Below the pieces are notes generated by a model. That model made no database searches. It was not told the origin of the DNA and worked only from the letters and a program-made list of their open reading frames with translations. A stretch of 64,000 nucleotides of DNA from contig NZ_JAMJWC010000001.1 of the NCBI RefSeq assembly GCF_023554555.1, forward strand, positions 124,001-188,000, read 5' to 3'. The DNA is from Sphingobacterium sp. lm-10. GTDB lineage: Bacteria; Bacteroidota; Bacteroidia; Sphingobacteriales; Sphingobacteriaceae. A program made the position numbers and the translations under genes. Every line of letters starts with the position of its first letter. Position 1 is the first letter of the stretch. Shown here piece after piece: positions 27,155-38,300 of this stretch.

Positions 27155-28240
27155 ATGTTTGTGAATTTTTCGAAAGTTTCCTTCAGAATTGTGGTAGGTG
27201 CTTTGCTACTGTCGTGTTCCAGTTACGCTACTCGTGTTGGGTCAAGGGCTATTACCAATCAAGATTCTTCGCTTACCTATGCCAATCCTGTTTTTGAACC
27301 CATTTTGGCAGACCCTACCGTTTTTCGTGATCCATCTACTGGCGTATTTTACGCCTATGGCACCCAAGATAATTGGGGAGATGGACAAGGAAGTAGATTG
27401 GTGCCCATTTTGCAATCTTCCGATCTGATACATTGGCGCTCCGTTGGAAACGCACTGCGTGAAAAACCAAATTGGAAGTCGAAAGGTGGCATTTGGGCAC
27501 CAGATGTGGTACAGGTATACCATCAGTATCATCTATATTATGCCTATTCTACTTGGGGCGATCCCAACCCAGGTATAGGAGTTGCTGTGGCAAAAACGCC
27601 AGAAGGCCCATTTACCGATCAGGGTAAGTTATTTGATAGTAAAAGTATTGACGTACCGAATTCCATCGACCCCTTTTACTATGAAGATCAAGGCAAAAAA
27701 TATGTGTTTTGGGGGAGCTTTAGCGATGCGCCCACGCAAGGGACTTTTGGGGTAGAATTGACAGATGATGGTTTGGACATCGCAGCAGATGCTGAAAAAT
27801 TTAAACTGGCAGCAGGAGATTTTGAAGCCGTCATTATTCATAAAAGAAATGATTATTACTATTTCATCGGGTCAAAAGGTAGTTGTTGCGAAGGGAAAAA
27901 AAGTACGTACCGCGTACTGGTTGGTCGTTCCAGCACTTTAAAGGGGCCTTACCTGGATAAACAGGGGAGAGATATTGCTGAACGTGGAAATGGTACCTTG
28001 CTGCTCAAAGGCAACTCCAGATTTGTAGGTACTGGCCACAACTCGCGTATCATCACGGACGACAATGAACAAGACTGGATGCTTTATCACGGGATAGATA
28101 CGCAGAATGATCGGGTAGCCAGTGGTACCTCCCGACGTGTATTGATGCTCGACGCGATTAGCTGGAAGGATGAGTGGCCGTCCGTTGCAGGCGATACCGC
28201 TAGTTTTGCGCCGCAAGCAGCGCCCTATTTTAAAAAATAA
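27155..28240 (+). CDS. glycoside hydrolase family 43 protein
   Basis: A 361-residue exported enzyme with an N-terminal hydrophobic segment. The five-blade propeller motifs carry the catalytic triad: general base Asp in LADPTVFRDP (about 53), the pKa-tuning Asp in NSIDPFYYED, and the acid Glu in AAGDFEAVIIHKR. WAPDVV and GSKGSCCEG fit arabinanase-like members. GH43 enzymes remove arabinose or xylose side chains or cut arabinan. It is followed 61 bases later by the DUF4965 gene, and it converges on a SusCD operon, so it is part of a polysaccharide-utilisation locus likely aimed at an arabinose-containing glycan. Confidence 0.9.
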   Translation: MFVNFSKVSFRIVVGALLLSCSSYATRVGSRAITNQDSSLTYANPVFEPILADPTVFRDPSTGVFYAYGTQDNWGDGQGSRLVPILQSSDLIHWRSVGNALREKPNWKSKGGIWAPDVVQVYHQYHLYYAYSTWGDPNPGIGVAVAKTPEGPFTDQGKLFDSKSIDVPNSIDPFYYEDQGKKYVFWGSFSDAPTQGTFGVELTDDGLDIAADAEKFKLAAGDFEAVIIHKRNDYYYFIGSKGSCCEGKKSTYRVLVGRSSTLKGPYLDKQGRDIAERGNGTLLLKGNSRFVGTGHNSRIITDDNEQDWMLYHGIDTQNDRVASGTSRRVLMLDAISWKDEWPSVAGDTASFAPQAAPYFKK

Positions 28241-28301
28241 CCAAATGTAATTCGGGGAGACAGTTAAATCTAGCTGTGCTTTCCTAAAACTAACATGCTA
28301 T

Positions 28302-30782
28302 ATGATTAAACGTTTTTTTACCGGACTTCTTCTGGCCACGATGGCCATCTCTTGTTCAAAGCAGCCTTCTTCTGTAAAAAGTGATTTACGGGCGCCAGCT
28401 TACCCTTTGATTACCATTGATCCAAACACAAGTGGCTGGTCGTACACGGATGAATTGTACGGCTCTACGGTAAAGCACTGGACAGAACGACCTTTTCCAT
28501 TGCTGGGCGTGCTAAAAGTAGGAGATGAGATTTATCGATTTATGGGTACCGAGGAAGTGGAAGTCTTTCCATTATTGCCCATGGGAGAAGATACGCCTTG
28601 GGCGGGTCAATTTACTACCAAAATGCCATCAGGAGATTGGTTTTCGAAAGATTTCAATGATCAGGGTTGGCAGTCTGGTAAAGGCGCTTTTGGAACGCCG
28701 GATAGCGAGCCATCTTCCAAGACAGCATGGAACGAAGAAAAGATATGGGTACGTCGACCATTTCAACTAAATGAAGATCTAAAAGGTAAAACGGTTTACC
28801 TAGAGTATTCCCATGATGATGATGTAGTGCTCTATCTGGATGCCGAAGAGTTGGTCAATAGTGGGCCAGCAACCGCTAAAAATAAGCGTTACAAGCTAAC
28901 ACCAGAGCAAGCCGCAAAATTGACCAAAGGCGAGCATCTTATTGCAGGATATTGTCACAATACCGGAGGCAATGCTTTTTTTGATGTGGGTTTAGTCGTG
29001 GAGAAAGACATCCCTGCATCATTTGCCAAAACGGCACAACAAATTTCGGTAGATGTACAGGCTATGCAGACGCATTATACTTTTCGCTGTGGCGATGTGG
29101 ATTTGAAAGTCACCTTTACCGCACCTTTGTTTTTAGATGATCTACACCTGCTTTCCAGACCAATTAATTACATTTCGTACGACATCAAGAGTGACCAGCC
29201 TCGTGACATATCCATTTATCTGGAAGCTGCACCCAATTGGGCGTTGAATCTTCCATCGCAAGCGTCCACCTCGTCGACCAGTAAAAATGGAAATTTGCTC
29301 ATCGCAAAAACCGGAAGTGCTCAGCAGCCGGTCTTGCAGCGTAGCGGCGATCATATCAATATAGATTGGGGCTATTTTTACCTGGCAGGAAGTGATCAGA
29401 ACGGAAGTGTGGGTGCCGGCGAAAGTAGGGCTTTGCGTCAGGCATTTGCTGCTGGCAACGATATTTCTCAAGTCAGTGGGGCAAGCACCGACGGTCATCA
29501 AAATATTGCTTATACAAAGTCGTTCCAAGTTGATGGCGAACATCACGATCATATTATGGTGGGCTACGACGATGTCTATTCCATTCAGTACTTTGGAGAA
29601 AACCTACGGGGATATTGGAATAAGGATGGAAAAAATACGATAGAGGCTGAATTTGCAAAAGCAGATCAGGAATACGCAGCGCTGCGTAAAAGAGCGGATG
29701 CTTTTGATGCTGATTTTATGCAAGAATATACGTCCACAGGTGGTAAAGAATATGCCGAACTGTGTGCGCTGGCCTATCGTCAATCTATTGCTGCGCACAA
29801 ATTAGTAGAAGCACCCAATGGTGATCTGATGTTTCTTTCAAAAGAAAACGATAGTAATGGGTCTATCGGTACAGTGGATGTTACCTATCCATCCGCACCA
29901 CTATTTTTATACTATAATCCAGAACTAGCGAAGGGTCTGTTGAATTTTATTTTTGCCTATAGTGAAAGCGGAAAATGGACTAAGCCATTCGCGGCGCACG
30001 ACGTGGGCACCTACCCACTAGCCAATGGACAAACCTATGGCGGCGATATGCCCATAGAGGAATCTGGGAATATGCTGATTCTGACCTATGCTATCGCGCG
30101 TATGGAAGAGCATGCAAAGTATGCGGAAAAGCATTGGGATGTGTTGACGACTTGGACCGACTATCTGATAGAAAATGGTTTGGATCCAGACAACCAATTG
30201 TGTACGGATGATTTTGCCGGACATTTTGCACATAATGCAAACCTGTCTATCAAAGCCATCGTAGGCATTGGATCCTACGCGAAATTAGCGGCCATGTTAG
30301 ACAAGAAAGATGTCGCAGAGAAGTATGAGAGGATTGCGAAGGATATGGCTACAAAATGGAAAAACATGGCTAATGACGGTGATCATTACCGGCTGACTTT
30401 TGATAAGTCGGGTACCTGGAGCCAAAAGTATAATTTGGTATGGGATAAATTGTTTGATATGGACTTGTTTGATAAAGATATCATCGATACAGAGATCGCC
30501 TATTACTTAACCAAGCAAAATGAATATGGCCTCCCGTTAGACAACCGCGAAACCTATACGAAGACCGACTGGATTTGTTGGACGGCTACGATGGCGGATG
30601 ATAAAGCTACTTTCGAGCAGTTTGTAAAACCGGTGCATCATTTTATGAACACCTGTACTACCCGTACACCGATGTCTGACTGGGTATTTACAGATAAACC
30701 AGAGAGAAGAGGCTTTAAAGCACGTTCTGTAGTGGGTGGTTATTTTATCAAGATGCTTGAGCAGAAGATTGCTGCGCAGTAA
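28302..30782 (+). CDS. DUF4965/DUF5127/DUF1793 glutaminase-like lipoprotein
   Basis: An 826-residue protein with signal peptide and lipobox AISC (Cys 19). After an N-terminal DUF4964-like opening (RAPAYPLITIDPNTSGWSY) come DUF5127 (about 90-320), DUF4965 (about 440-620, with FAAHDVGTYPLANGQTYGGDMPIEESGNM) and a C-terminal DUF1793 (GIGSYAKLAAMLDKKD, FDMDLFDKDIIDTEIAYYL), an alpha-barrel fold. Family members are called glutaminase A-like, yet in Bacteroidota loci they sit with sugar enzymes and may act on a glycan; the real substrate is unknown. It follows GH43 closely and ends before a strong terminator. Confidence 0.88.
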   Translation: MIKRFFTGLLLATMAISCSKQPSSVKSDLRAPAYPLITIDPNTSGWSYTDELYGSTVKHWTERPFPLLGVLKVGDEIYRFMGTEEVEVFPLLPMGEDTPWAGQFTTKMPSGDWFSKDFNDQGWQSGKGAFGTPDSEPSSKTAWNEEKIWVRRPFQLNEDLKGKTVYLEYSHDDDVVLYLDAEELVNSGPATAKNKRYKLTPEQAAKLTKGEHLIAGYCHNTGGNAFFDVGLVVEKDIPASFAKTAQQISVDVQAMQTHYTFRCGDVDLKVTFTAPLFLDDLHLLSRPINYISYDIKSDQPRDISIYLEAAPNWALNLPSQASTSSTSKNGNLLIAKTGSAQQPVLQRSGDHINIDWGYFYLAGSDQNGSVGAGESRALRQAFAAGNDISQVSGASTDGHQNIAYTKSFQVDGEHHDHIMVGYDDVYSIQYFGENLRGYWNKDGKNTIEAEFAKADQEYAALRKRADAFDADFMQEYTSTGGKEYAELCALAYRQSIAAHKLVEAPNGDLMFLSKENDSNGSIGTVDVTYPSAPLFLYYNPELAKGLLNFIFAYSESGKWTKPFAAHDVGTYPLANGQTYGGDMPIEESGNMLILTYAIARMEEHAKYAEKHWDVLTTWTDYLIENGLDPDNQLCTDDFAGHFAHNANLSIKAIVGIGSYAKLAAMLDKKDVAEKYERIAKDMATKWKNMANDGDHYRLTFDKSGTWSQKYNLVWDKLFDMDLFDKDIIDTEIAYYLTKQNEYGLPLDNRETYTKTDWICWTATMADDKATFEQFVKPVHHFMNTCTTRTPMSDWVFTDKPERRGFKARSVVGGYFIKMLEQKIAAQ

Positions 30783-30807
30783 TAGCGTATTAAATACAAT
30801 TAAACGT

Positions 30808-30855
30808 AAAAAGGAGCGGCTCCGATACCAATTTGGTATCGGAGCCGCTCCTTTT
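30808..30855. terminator. strong bidirectional terminator between the two PUL arms
   Basis: A stem of 20 or more base pairs (AAAAAGGAGCGGCTCCGATA on the left, its complement on the right) with a three-base loop. Runs of A on one side and T on the other let it stop both the GH43-DUF4965 transcript and the opposing SusCD transcript. Confidence 0.92.
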
Positions 30856-30872
30856 TAAATAGTGAGGGTCAC

Positions 30873-32033
30873 TTAATTTGTGAACACGTTTTTAAACGTT
30901 CCGGCTAAAGCCAAGCCTGGCTGTTGTTGGGAATCGTGTCCATTTAACGGAATGATTTTAAAATACCGGAAGGTGAGCGCCTCCGGTAGGTCAAAATATT
31001 GCTTGGTACGATCTACAGCAACAAGTCTGATCAGCGTGGCCACCTCCCAATTTTGATTGTCGTTGCTCACCTGTACTTCCATATCTCGTATTTTACGATC
31101 TCCATTTTTCTGTGCGAACATAAATCCGTTCACTTGCAAGGGTTCACCCATATCGATCGTCACCCAATGATTTGGATAGGTGGTCGCGTTATTAGAAAAT
31201 CGAGCGATCCAAAAGGTGTCATCGCGTCCATCAATCAAACGAGCCGCTAATCGGCTGTTATTCGGCTCTTCCGAGCTGAATCCTGCTATGGACCATGTGG
31301 TATAAGGGTATTCTTCTCTATCTGGTGGAAGCAATTCCCGTGTTCTTAATGCTACTGGATGCGCATAGAAAGTATCTATAGCCAAAGGGCTGGGTTTATA
31401 CAAATTGCGGTAGTTAAACGTGCCCGTAATATCAATTTCTGGTAGCAATGTTTGATTGCTGTTGGGCGGTATAAATACCTCTACGCTATCACCTGTAAGA
31501 TTCGGGTAGCGTAAGACCGTGCCTAACAACGTAGTATCGGCAGTTTCTACGAACCAATTGAGTACAATCTCATCATCAGGAGTATATTCCAAGTTATTTA
31601 CAATCCGGTTGTTGAGATTGTTGATGTAGCTTCGACCATATACACGTCCGAATATTTCTGAGCGCATAGATTGATTGCCTTCCTGGTCGAAGGTGCGAAT
31701 ATCGAAGGTATAAATGCCTTCTGCTACCTCTGGAATCACAATTTCCTTGTATCCAGCAATTTCAGTGGGCAGCACCGGAACTTCGTAGGTGTTTCCTTGA
31801 CCCCAGGATACGCGCAGTTTTACCACCCGAGCATCGGTGCTTATTCGAGCGCGAATGCCTGCTCGACGGTCGCCCGGCTTAAATTGGATAGAATCTATTC
31901 GGCCAGGATAAATGCGCTCGCCATCCGATAAGTAGTCGCTATAAAAATGATCTACAGGAGTACATTGCGTAAGCAAAAGCATCCCCAAAAAGGTGATAAA
32001 CACCGCTAATAGTTGAATATGAAGTCGTTTCAT
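30873..32033 (-). CDS. PUL surface lipoprotein, DUF4998 with discoidin (F5/8 type C) domain
   Basis: A 386-residue lipoprotein (LLTQC, Cys 24). The N-terminal domain (about 35-130) begins YLSDGERIYPGRIDSIQFKPG, typical of DUF4998. The C-terminal 140 residues form a galactose-binding-like (F5/8 type C) domain with RLIDGRDDTFW, HWVTIDMGEPLQVNGFMF and VSNDNQNWEV. Such proteins are thought to bind glycan at the cell surface. It is the last gene of the SusC-SusD operon, 46 bases after the previous one. Confidence 0.83.
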   Translation of the reverse strand: MKRLHIQLLAVFITFLGMLLLTQCTPVDHFYSDYLSDGERIYPGRIDSIQFKPGDRRAGIRARISTDARVVKLRVSWGQGNTYEVPVLPTEIAGYKEIVIPEVAEGIYTFDIRTFDQEGNQSMRSEIFGRVYGRSYINNLNNRIVNNLEYTPDDEIVLNWFVETADTTLLGTVLRYPNLTGDSVEVFIPPNSNQTLLPEIDITGTFNYRNLYKPSPLAIDTFYAHPVALRTRELLPPDREEYPYTTWSIAGFSSEEPNNSRLAARLIDGRDDTFWIARFSNNATTYPNHWVTIDMGEPLQVNGFMFAQKNGDRKIRDMEVQVSNDNQNWEVATLIRLVAVDRTKQYFDLPEALTFRYFKIIPLNGHDSQQQPGLALAGTFKNVFTN

Positions 32034-32079
32034 GTGTTTTAAAAGCTAATAATACAGTCCATTATTTAAATGAAGGACA

Positions 32080-33282
32080 CTAATTGACCGTGCCAAAAAA
32101 GGTAAATTCTCCCAGCGATACATCCGAATTTCCACCCCAGGTATCCAGTGTGCGCCAACGCCAGTAGCGGTATGGTTCTTCTTGAAATTCGATATCAAAC
32201 TCTTCGCCTGCTCTCGCGTAGTTAATGTCATCATTGGTGCTTTCACCCAAAGGAAGGCCGGAGGGCTTGACTGAATTATAGGTGCCCACCAGTGTCCATG
32301 AATCCCAACTGCCATCAGGATCAGGATTATTTGATCCCCATAATTCAAACATCTTCGGATGGTTAAATTGGTATTCGTAATTCAATCTGGAGTACATGAG
32401 AAACCGGCTCAAATTTGCCGCCACACCCATGTCAAATGAAAAATGCTGAGGAATACCTGTTCCCGGCGCGGTATGGAAGATGGTGCTGGATACGCGATCA
32501 TTCCCATCCCACAAAACCGAGGGAGTACGGAATCCGGTATGCGCCTGCCAGGTATCGGTCGGTAAATTGTATTCCCGAAAGCGAGACTTATCCATCATCA
32601 CTTCGTGCAATGGTAGAAAGTTAGCTCGAATGGTATCGGACGTGTTATTCCATCGGTCGGTTACAAAAATGCCAAATTCTCGTTCCTGCGCCGCAAAGCC
32701 CCGTACATTAAGCACTCCAGCACCAAGACGAGTGTAAAAGTCTCTTGCTGTTTGCCATTGACCCTGGTCGTTTCGAGAAATAATATGAATGGCTAAAGGG
32801 GTTTCCGTCGCATTTTCGAATAACAGGCGGATTCCACCAAAAGTTGCTGTGATATTTCCCTCTTCCCGCAACTTCTCCAAGGTCTGCAGGTAAGTGGGCG
32901 TCAATGCCGTAATAGCGATCGCTGTAGCATCAGACTCTACATCACCCACACCCACGGCCACCAATTTTACCTGATAATCGCCTGCTTTGGCGAAGCCATC
33001 TACTAATATGCTGTTGTTGTAAATGGATGCCTTATTTTCACGGACACGGCCGTCGGCCATGCTGTATACCGCTTTTACGTAACGTAAATCCGGATGATTG
33101 GGCAATTCGTAACGGATCACGGCGCCGCCCGGTACGCTTGTTACAGTATAGGAGGTAATCGCGCCAGGTTTCTCACCTTGCCGGAATGATCCGGGTATAA
33201 GGTCTTCGGCGCAGCCCGTCAATAGGAGTAGAAGCGGGCATAGCAAAAGAGGTGTTTTTATAGTATTAAAATAATGTCTCAT
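32080..33282 (-). CDS. PUL surface lipoprotein, DUF4959/DUF5126/DUF5000 type
   Basis: A 400-residue lipoprotein (LLTGC, Cys 24). It opens with DUF4959 (GAITSYTVTSVPGGAVIRYELP, about 38-125), continues with a DUF5126-like middle (EREFGIFVTDRWNNTSDT) and ends in a DUF5000 discoidin-like domain with VLWDGNDRVSSTIFHT, FDMGVAANLSRF and ELWGSNNPDPDGSWDSW. This three-part layout is standard for proteins downstream of SusD and is taken as a glycan-binding surface protein. It lies 36 bases after susD in the same operon. Confidence 0.85.
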   Translation of the reverse strand: MRHYFNTIKTPLLLCPLLLLLTGCAEDLIPGSFRQGEKPGAITSYTVTSVPGGAVIRYELPNHPDLRYVKAVYSMADGRVRENKASIYNNSILVDGFAKAGDYQVKLVAVGVGDVESDATAIAITALTPTYLQTLEKLREEGNITATFGGIRLLFENATETPLAIHIISRNDQGQWQTARDFYTRLGAGVLNVRGFAAQEREFGIFVTDRWNNTSDTIRANFLPLHEVMMDKSRFREYNLPTDTWQAHTGFRTPSVLWDGNDRVSSTIFHTAPGTGIPQHFSFDMGVAANLSRFLMYSRLNYEYQFNHPKMFELWGSNNPDPDGSWDSWTLVGTYNSVKPSGLPLGESTNDDINYARAGEEFDIEFQEEPYRYWRWRTLDTWGGNSDVSLGEFTFFGTVN

Positions 33283-33318
33283 ATCTTATGGTTAAATGTG
33301 AATCATTTTGATTGATGC

Positions 33319-35271
33319 TTACCAGAGTGGGGATTGCAACAATTTGTCATTTCGACGTAGTTCATTAATACTGATCGGCCAGAAATAGTCGCGTTGCGTA
33401 AATGTTCTGGTAAACATGACGACTCTTCTATAATAGGTCTGTGCCGTGTTCTGTCGGATATCCCATCCATATATTGGTGTATTAAGTACTTCCTGCGCTG
33501 TTTTCCATCTTCGTAAATCCCAGAATCGTTGTGATTCAAATGCTAATTCTATCGTGCGTTCGCGGTGAATGATTTCTCGTAGACCCTCTTGGCTATTAGG
33601 CTTGTTGGGATTAATAGAATAGTCGGACCAGGATTCTATAACACCACGTAAGCCACTGCGTTCACGTAGTGCATCGAGGTATTGAAAAATCTCCGCAGAA
33701 GGGCCATTCACCTCATTTAATGCTTCTGCATACAGCAAGTACAGATTGCCCAGGCGCATCATCACATAAGGATAGGTATAGGTGCTAAATGCTTGACCAT
33801 CTCCGATTACATTGAAATAACTAACCAGTTTTTTAGGCGTGTACCCCGTGCCTGAATACCGTGTAGGCGAATTTGTCGCCGCAGCATTTCCACCGGGTCT
33901 GGCATTGATAGCATAAGCCAATATGTCGTCTGTGTGATTATTCATAAAATAACGACCTCCGTCAAAAGAAAGGGAGCCATAGAATCGATCTTCCCGATCG
34001 AAATGCATACCTACCGTAGTATGGCCGGGAATCAAATCATATTGATAAGGAGAACTCCCCAGAGGAACAGTTCTCAGTTCAAAACGCCCGGCATAGTTGT
34101 AGGTGTAGTCCTCCTCGATAGGTACCCCATTTTTGCTGTAAAATGCTAGAGCAATATTAATAGTCGGTGCCATAAAGCCGCCTGTTTGTTGGTTGGTGAT
34201 GCGGGCAGGATCAATACTTCGAGGCATGTAGGCGTGTCCTTGGTGAGATTGATTAGCCGTACTGCGGTTATTCACCCAAAGCGATTCCGGATTGTTTGAT
34301 CGCTCAGTAACGGCCTGTCGGATACTCATCTGATGGATAGTGCTTTGCTGCGGTCGGGTAATCATGGTGGTAGGGGGTATCCATTTGTACAATGATTTTC
34401 CGGCGGCTTGAGCCGTCTCGATCGCTTCCCGACATGCGGTGGCTGCTGCTTGCCACTTCTCCATACTGAGTGCCGCATTAAATAATGGCTGGTTGTCGGC
34501 ATTTGTGTAGCTCACATAGTCTGAATTACCATTGAAGAGTGGGCTGGCCGCAGTGACCAATATTTCGGCCTTCATGGCCTTGGCCACAATTTGTGTGACC
34601 CGTCCGTTTTCCTGTACTGGCTGCATCACATCGACCATCAGATCTGGCATGGCACCATCTATCTTGCTCACGATGTATGCAAAAACTTCATCGATCGATT
34701 GCCTTTCAAAATTTACATTGTTGGGGTCTTCGAATACAGCCGTATTCTCTTCAACGATTGGAATCGGACCATACATCCGTAGTAGATAATAATGAAAATA
34801 GGCTTTTAAAAAGGTGACTTCTGCAGCCCAGCGCTTAATTTCCATTTCATCCATATCACGCACGTTGTAGATGTTTTCCAAAAAGATATTGCAGTCACGA
34901 ATACCTCGCCACAGACGGATGTGATCATCGCTACTTCCACCTTGATTATTTCCATCCCAGTAGTTGAGTAGCGGGCTATTGGTGTTTTGCGCACCCATCG
35001 CAATGTACCAGTTAGGATAATCGCTCTGAGAATAGTTGCTCATGGAGTTCAGCCAGAACTCATCTCCGGATAGGAGTGCGGGGTTTCGCTGTAAATCATT
35101 CCCTCTGGGAATATAACTGTAACAGGTAAAGAGGTACCGCTCGGCCATAGCGCGCATGGAGAAGGCTTGTTCCAGTTCGGCAATATTGTCGGGCACGATA
35201 TCCATATACTTATTGCAGCTGCCGAGCAGAAGTGCTACGACGGCCAATCCTATATTTAAAATTCGTTTCAT
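33319..35271 (-). CDS. susD: SusD/RagB-family glycan-binding lipoprotein
   Basis: A 650-residue lipoprotein. The start at 35271 gives the signal MKRILNIGLAVVALLLGSC with the lipobox cysteine; an upstream ATG at 35298 adds nine residues before it. Conserved SusD text includes DNIAELEQAFSMRAMAERYLFTCYSYIP, RGIRDCNIFLENI, AEVTFLKAYFHYYLLRMYGPIP and LRERSGLRG with IIHRERTIELAFESQRFWDLRRWK near the C-terminus. It forms the lid of the SusC transporter and binds the glycan. It lies 34 bases after susC. Confidence 0.94.
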   Translation of the reverse strand: MKRILNIGLAVVALLLGSCNKYMDIVPDNIAELEQAFSMRAMAERYLFTCYSYIPRGNDLQRNPALLSGDEFWLNSMSNYSQSDYPNWYIAMGAQNTNSPLLNYWDGNNQGGSSDDHIRLWRGIRDCNIFLENIYNVRDMDEMEIKRWAAEVTFLKAYFHYYLLRMYGPIPIVEENTAVFEDPNNVNFERQSIDEVFAYIVSKIDGAMPDLMVDVMQPVQENGRVTQIVAKAMKAEILVTAASPLFNGNSDYVSYTNADNQPLFNAALSMEKWQAAATACREAIETAQAAGKSLYKWIPPTTMITRPQQSTIHQMSIRQAVTERSNNPESLWVNNRSTANQSHQGHAYMPRSIDPARITNQQTGGFMAPTINIALAFYSKNGVPIEEDYTYNYAGRFELRTVPLGSSPYQYDLIPGHTTVGMHFDREDRFYGSLSFDGGRYFMNNHTDDILAYAINARPGGNAAATNSPTRYSGTGYTPKKLVSYFNVIGDGQAFSTYTYPYVMMRLGNLYLLYAEALNEVNGPSAEIFQYLDALRERSGLRGVIESWSDYSINPNKPNSQEGLREIIHRERTIELAFESQRFWDLRRWKTAQEVLNTPIYGWDIRQNTAQTYYRRVVMFTRTFTQRDYFWPISINELRRNDKLLQSPLW

Positions 35272-35305
35272 GTGCTTATTTTTTAATTTAATCAGCATTT
35301 TTAGG

Positions 35306-38300
35306 TTACAAGGTGAGTAATAAGCCTAAGTTAAATACGCGTTGCAGCGGATACCTTAAGCCAGAGTCGCCCATCTCCGGATCCCACAAATCAAAAGCAG
35401 AAACACTAAACAGATTGCTCCCGCTAGCATAGATTCTAAATTGATCTATCTTGAAGCGACGTGTAAAATCTTTATTCAACGTATAAGCCAATTCCACTTG
35501 CTTTAATCGTAGAAAGGCGCCATTCCGCATCCAGTGTGTACTGCTAATGACATTGTTTTCCAATGGATTTTGGCTCAGTCTTGGCCATAGTGCATAGACA
35601 TTTCGATCGTCTTCCGACCAATGGCTATCTGCCCAGGCTTGTAACACTGCATTGGGTGATGTTTGGCTACCGAAAGGGGCGGCCCCATTGACATTGTTGT
35701 CATTCGGAGCTCGTAAGCGAGGGTTTATGAAGAGCGATGTTCTACCCATTCCGCTGAAGAAGAAAGAAAACTCAAAGCTTTTATAGCCCGACGTGAGACC
35801 AAAACCATAGTTTATCTGTGGCACGGTCGGAAAGCCAATAGGTAGCTCATCATTTGCATTGACAATGCCATCCCCATTCACGTCGAGGTACTTAATGTCT
35901 CCTCCCATCACTACACCCCCGAAAGATTGTTCCGGACTATTATAGACCTCCTCGTCGTCGATAAAAAGACGCTCTGCTATATATCCGCGACGTTGATTAA
36001 CATCCGTGCCAATGCGACTTAGGTAAGCATGATCAAAGGTGGGCTCTTCATAATACAGGTATTCACCTTTTGCGAAGGTGAATGTACCGCGACCTTGAAA
36101 CCACAGGTTTTGATTCACGCTGTGGTTGTAGACTAGCTCTGCATCAAATCCCTGACTCTTGTATTTCCCCAGATTGGCGAGCACGGGAGCTGCTAGTCCC
36201 ATCGAAGAAGGGAGCGCTGCCCGCTCCTGTACAATGTCGGATCGAATCTGGCGAAATGCGTCGCCTGTGAAGGTCAATTTTCCATTTAAGAATCCCAGAT
36301 CTACCCCGAGATTGGTTTGCTGGGATACCTCCCAACTTACATACGGATTGGCGTAGCGATTAATAGACACGCCATTGCGATGGTAATTTTCTTCTCCCGC
36401 ATTCACGCCGAAGTTGAATCGTCGTAAATTGTCGTTGAGATTTACTTGCGATAGGTAGAAAAAGCGGCTATTGTGAATATTGTCATTCCCCACTAAACCA
36501 TGGGTAAAGCGAATCCGTGCCGTATTGATCACATCTTGCAGCGGTTCCATAAATTTTTCGTTGTGCACGGTCCATGCGATACCTGCTGATGGGAAGAATC
36601 CCCATCGGTGATTGGGTGCAAATACTTCAGAACCATTGTATCCAAAAGAAAATTGTGCATGGTATCGGTTGTCGTATGCATAGGTGAACGATCCTGCAAA
36701 ACTTACATTTCTATAAGGAAGGGTATTGATCACATTGCCACTTTGATCTCTGGGTAGCGTAATACGATTTCGTATCGTATTGATTACCATTCCAGTAACT
36801 ACATGCTCATCGTTGAAGGTGCGGTTGTAGTTAAGCGCATTTTCCATGTAGAAAAGTGATTCCTGTCCTCGACCATTATCACTGAAATCCAGGTATTCCG
36901 TACCTGTTAAGGGGTTGAGGTTGAAAAAGGTGTAGGCGCCTGTATTGGGATCTATGCCCTGTGGTGAGTAATAAAAAGGATTATACTGTCTGCGATATTC
37001 CATGTAAGCGCTTCTGGATGCGTTGGCGAGTCCTCTGTAGCTGAAACCTTCGATCCATTTAGAGAAATCCTGCCTTAGTTCTACCTGTACCTGCATATTG
37101 CTTTGCGACCATTCTGAATAGCCCCTTACTATTTCAGCATAGGGATTGAGGTAGGAACTGCCACTGCCATCATCATAATTTCCGAATAGAGGATGACTGA
37201 TGTAGGCTTGCTGGGGACCGGCTTCGTACACGGGCAAAAACAAGGTTGGATTCGCTCTTAGTGCATTCCGAAATGAAGAACTGCCGCCTTCCGGCGGTCC
37301 GCTGTAATTTCGATAGTTAGCGATTGTGCGCACCATCAGTTGCGTCGAATTTGTCACGTTTACTTCAATATTACTACGCAGGTTGTACACCTTGAAATCA
37401 ACGTTATTATTGAAGTTGTTAATTGGATTGACGCGAATGAGTCCATTATCCTGCGTTAGGTTGCCGCTCACCATGTAACGCGCAAGCTGCCCGCCTCCCC
37501 GAATATTAATGTTATAATTTTGCGTATGCGTACTGGGCTTAGTCACCTCGTCGAGCCAATTCACCGCTGGGTAATTGATGGGGTCATCTCCGGCTGCTGT
37601 ACGCGCTATTTTTTCGTCGGTATAAGGCGTGATAGCCAACGGATCTCGCGTCAGAATTGCTTCATTGTTCATACGCATGAATGTCACCGGATCGGCGATT
37701 TTGGTCATCTGTGTTGGTGTAGATACACGTTGTTCTGCGCGGAACGTGATTTTTGGACGACCTTCGGTACCCAATTTTGTGGTGACCAAAATAACACCGT
37801 TGGCGCCACGCGATCCGTATACCGCTGATGCGGTCGCATCGCGTAAGATCGAAAAGCTGGCGATATCGTCTACCGGAATTCTGGCCAGATCATCGGTGGT
37901 GACTTCCATATTGTCTATAAGAATCAGCGGTCGGCTATTGACGCCGAAGGTGCCGACGCCCCGAATAAAAAAGTCGGCATTGTCCAAGCCAGGCTCGCCA
38001 CTTCTTTGGAAAGAAATCATCCCTGCCACGCGACCCTGCATAGCACCGGTAAGGTTGCTGCTTGGCATGCGTAATTCTTCTGGGTTGATGGAGCTAACAG
38101 AGCTAATCAGATCCGTCTTCCTTTGCCTTTGCCCAAATGCCGTGACAACTGTTTCCTCTACCACAAAGCCACTTTCTACTAATACCACATCGATCACCTC
38201 CCGGCCTGTTGCGTTGATTTCTCGCGATTCGTAACCAATAGTGGCAAAGATCAGTGTCGAGTTTGCCGGAACTTTTAGAATGTAGCGACCATTGAGGTCG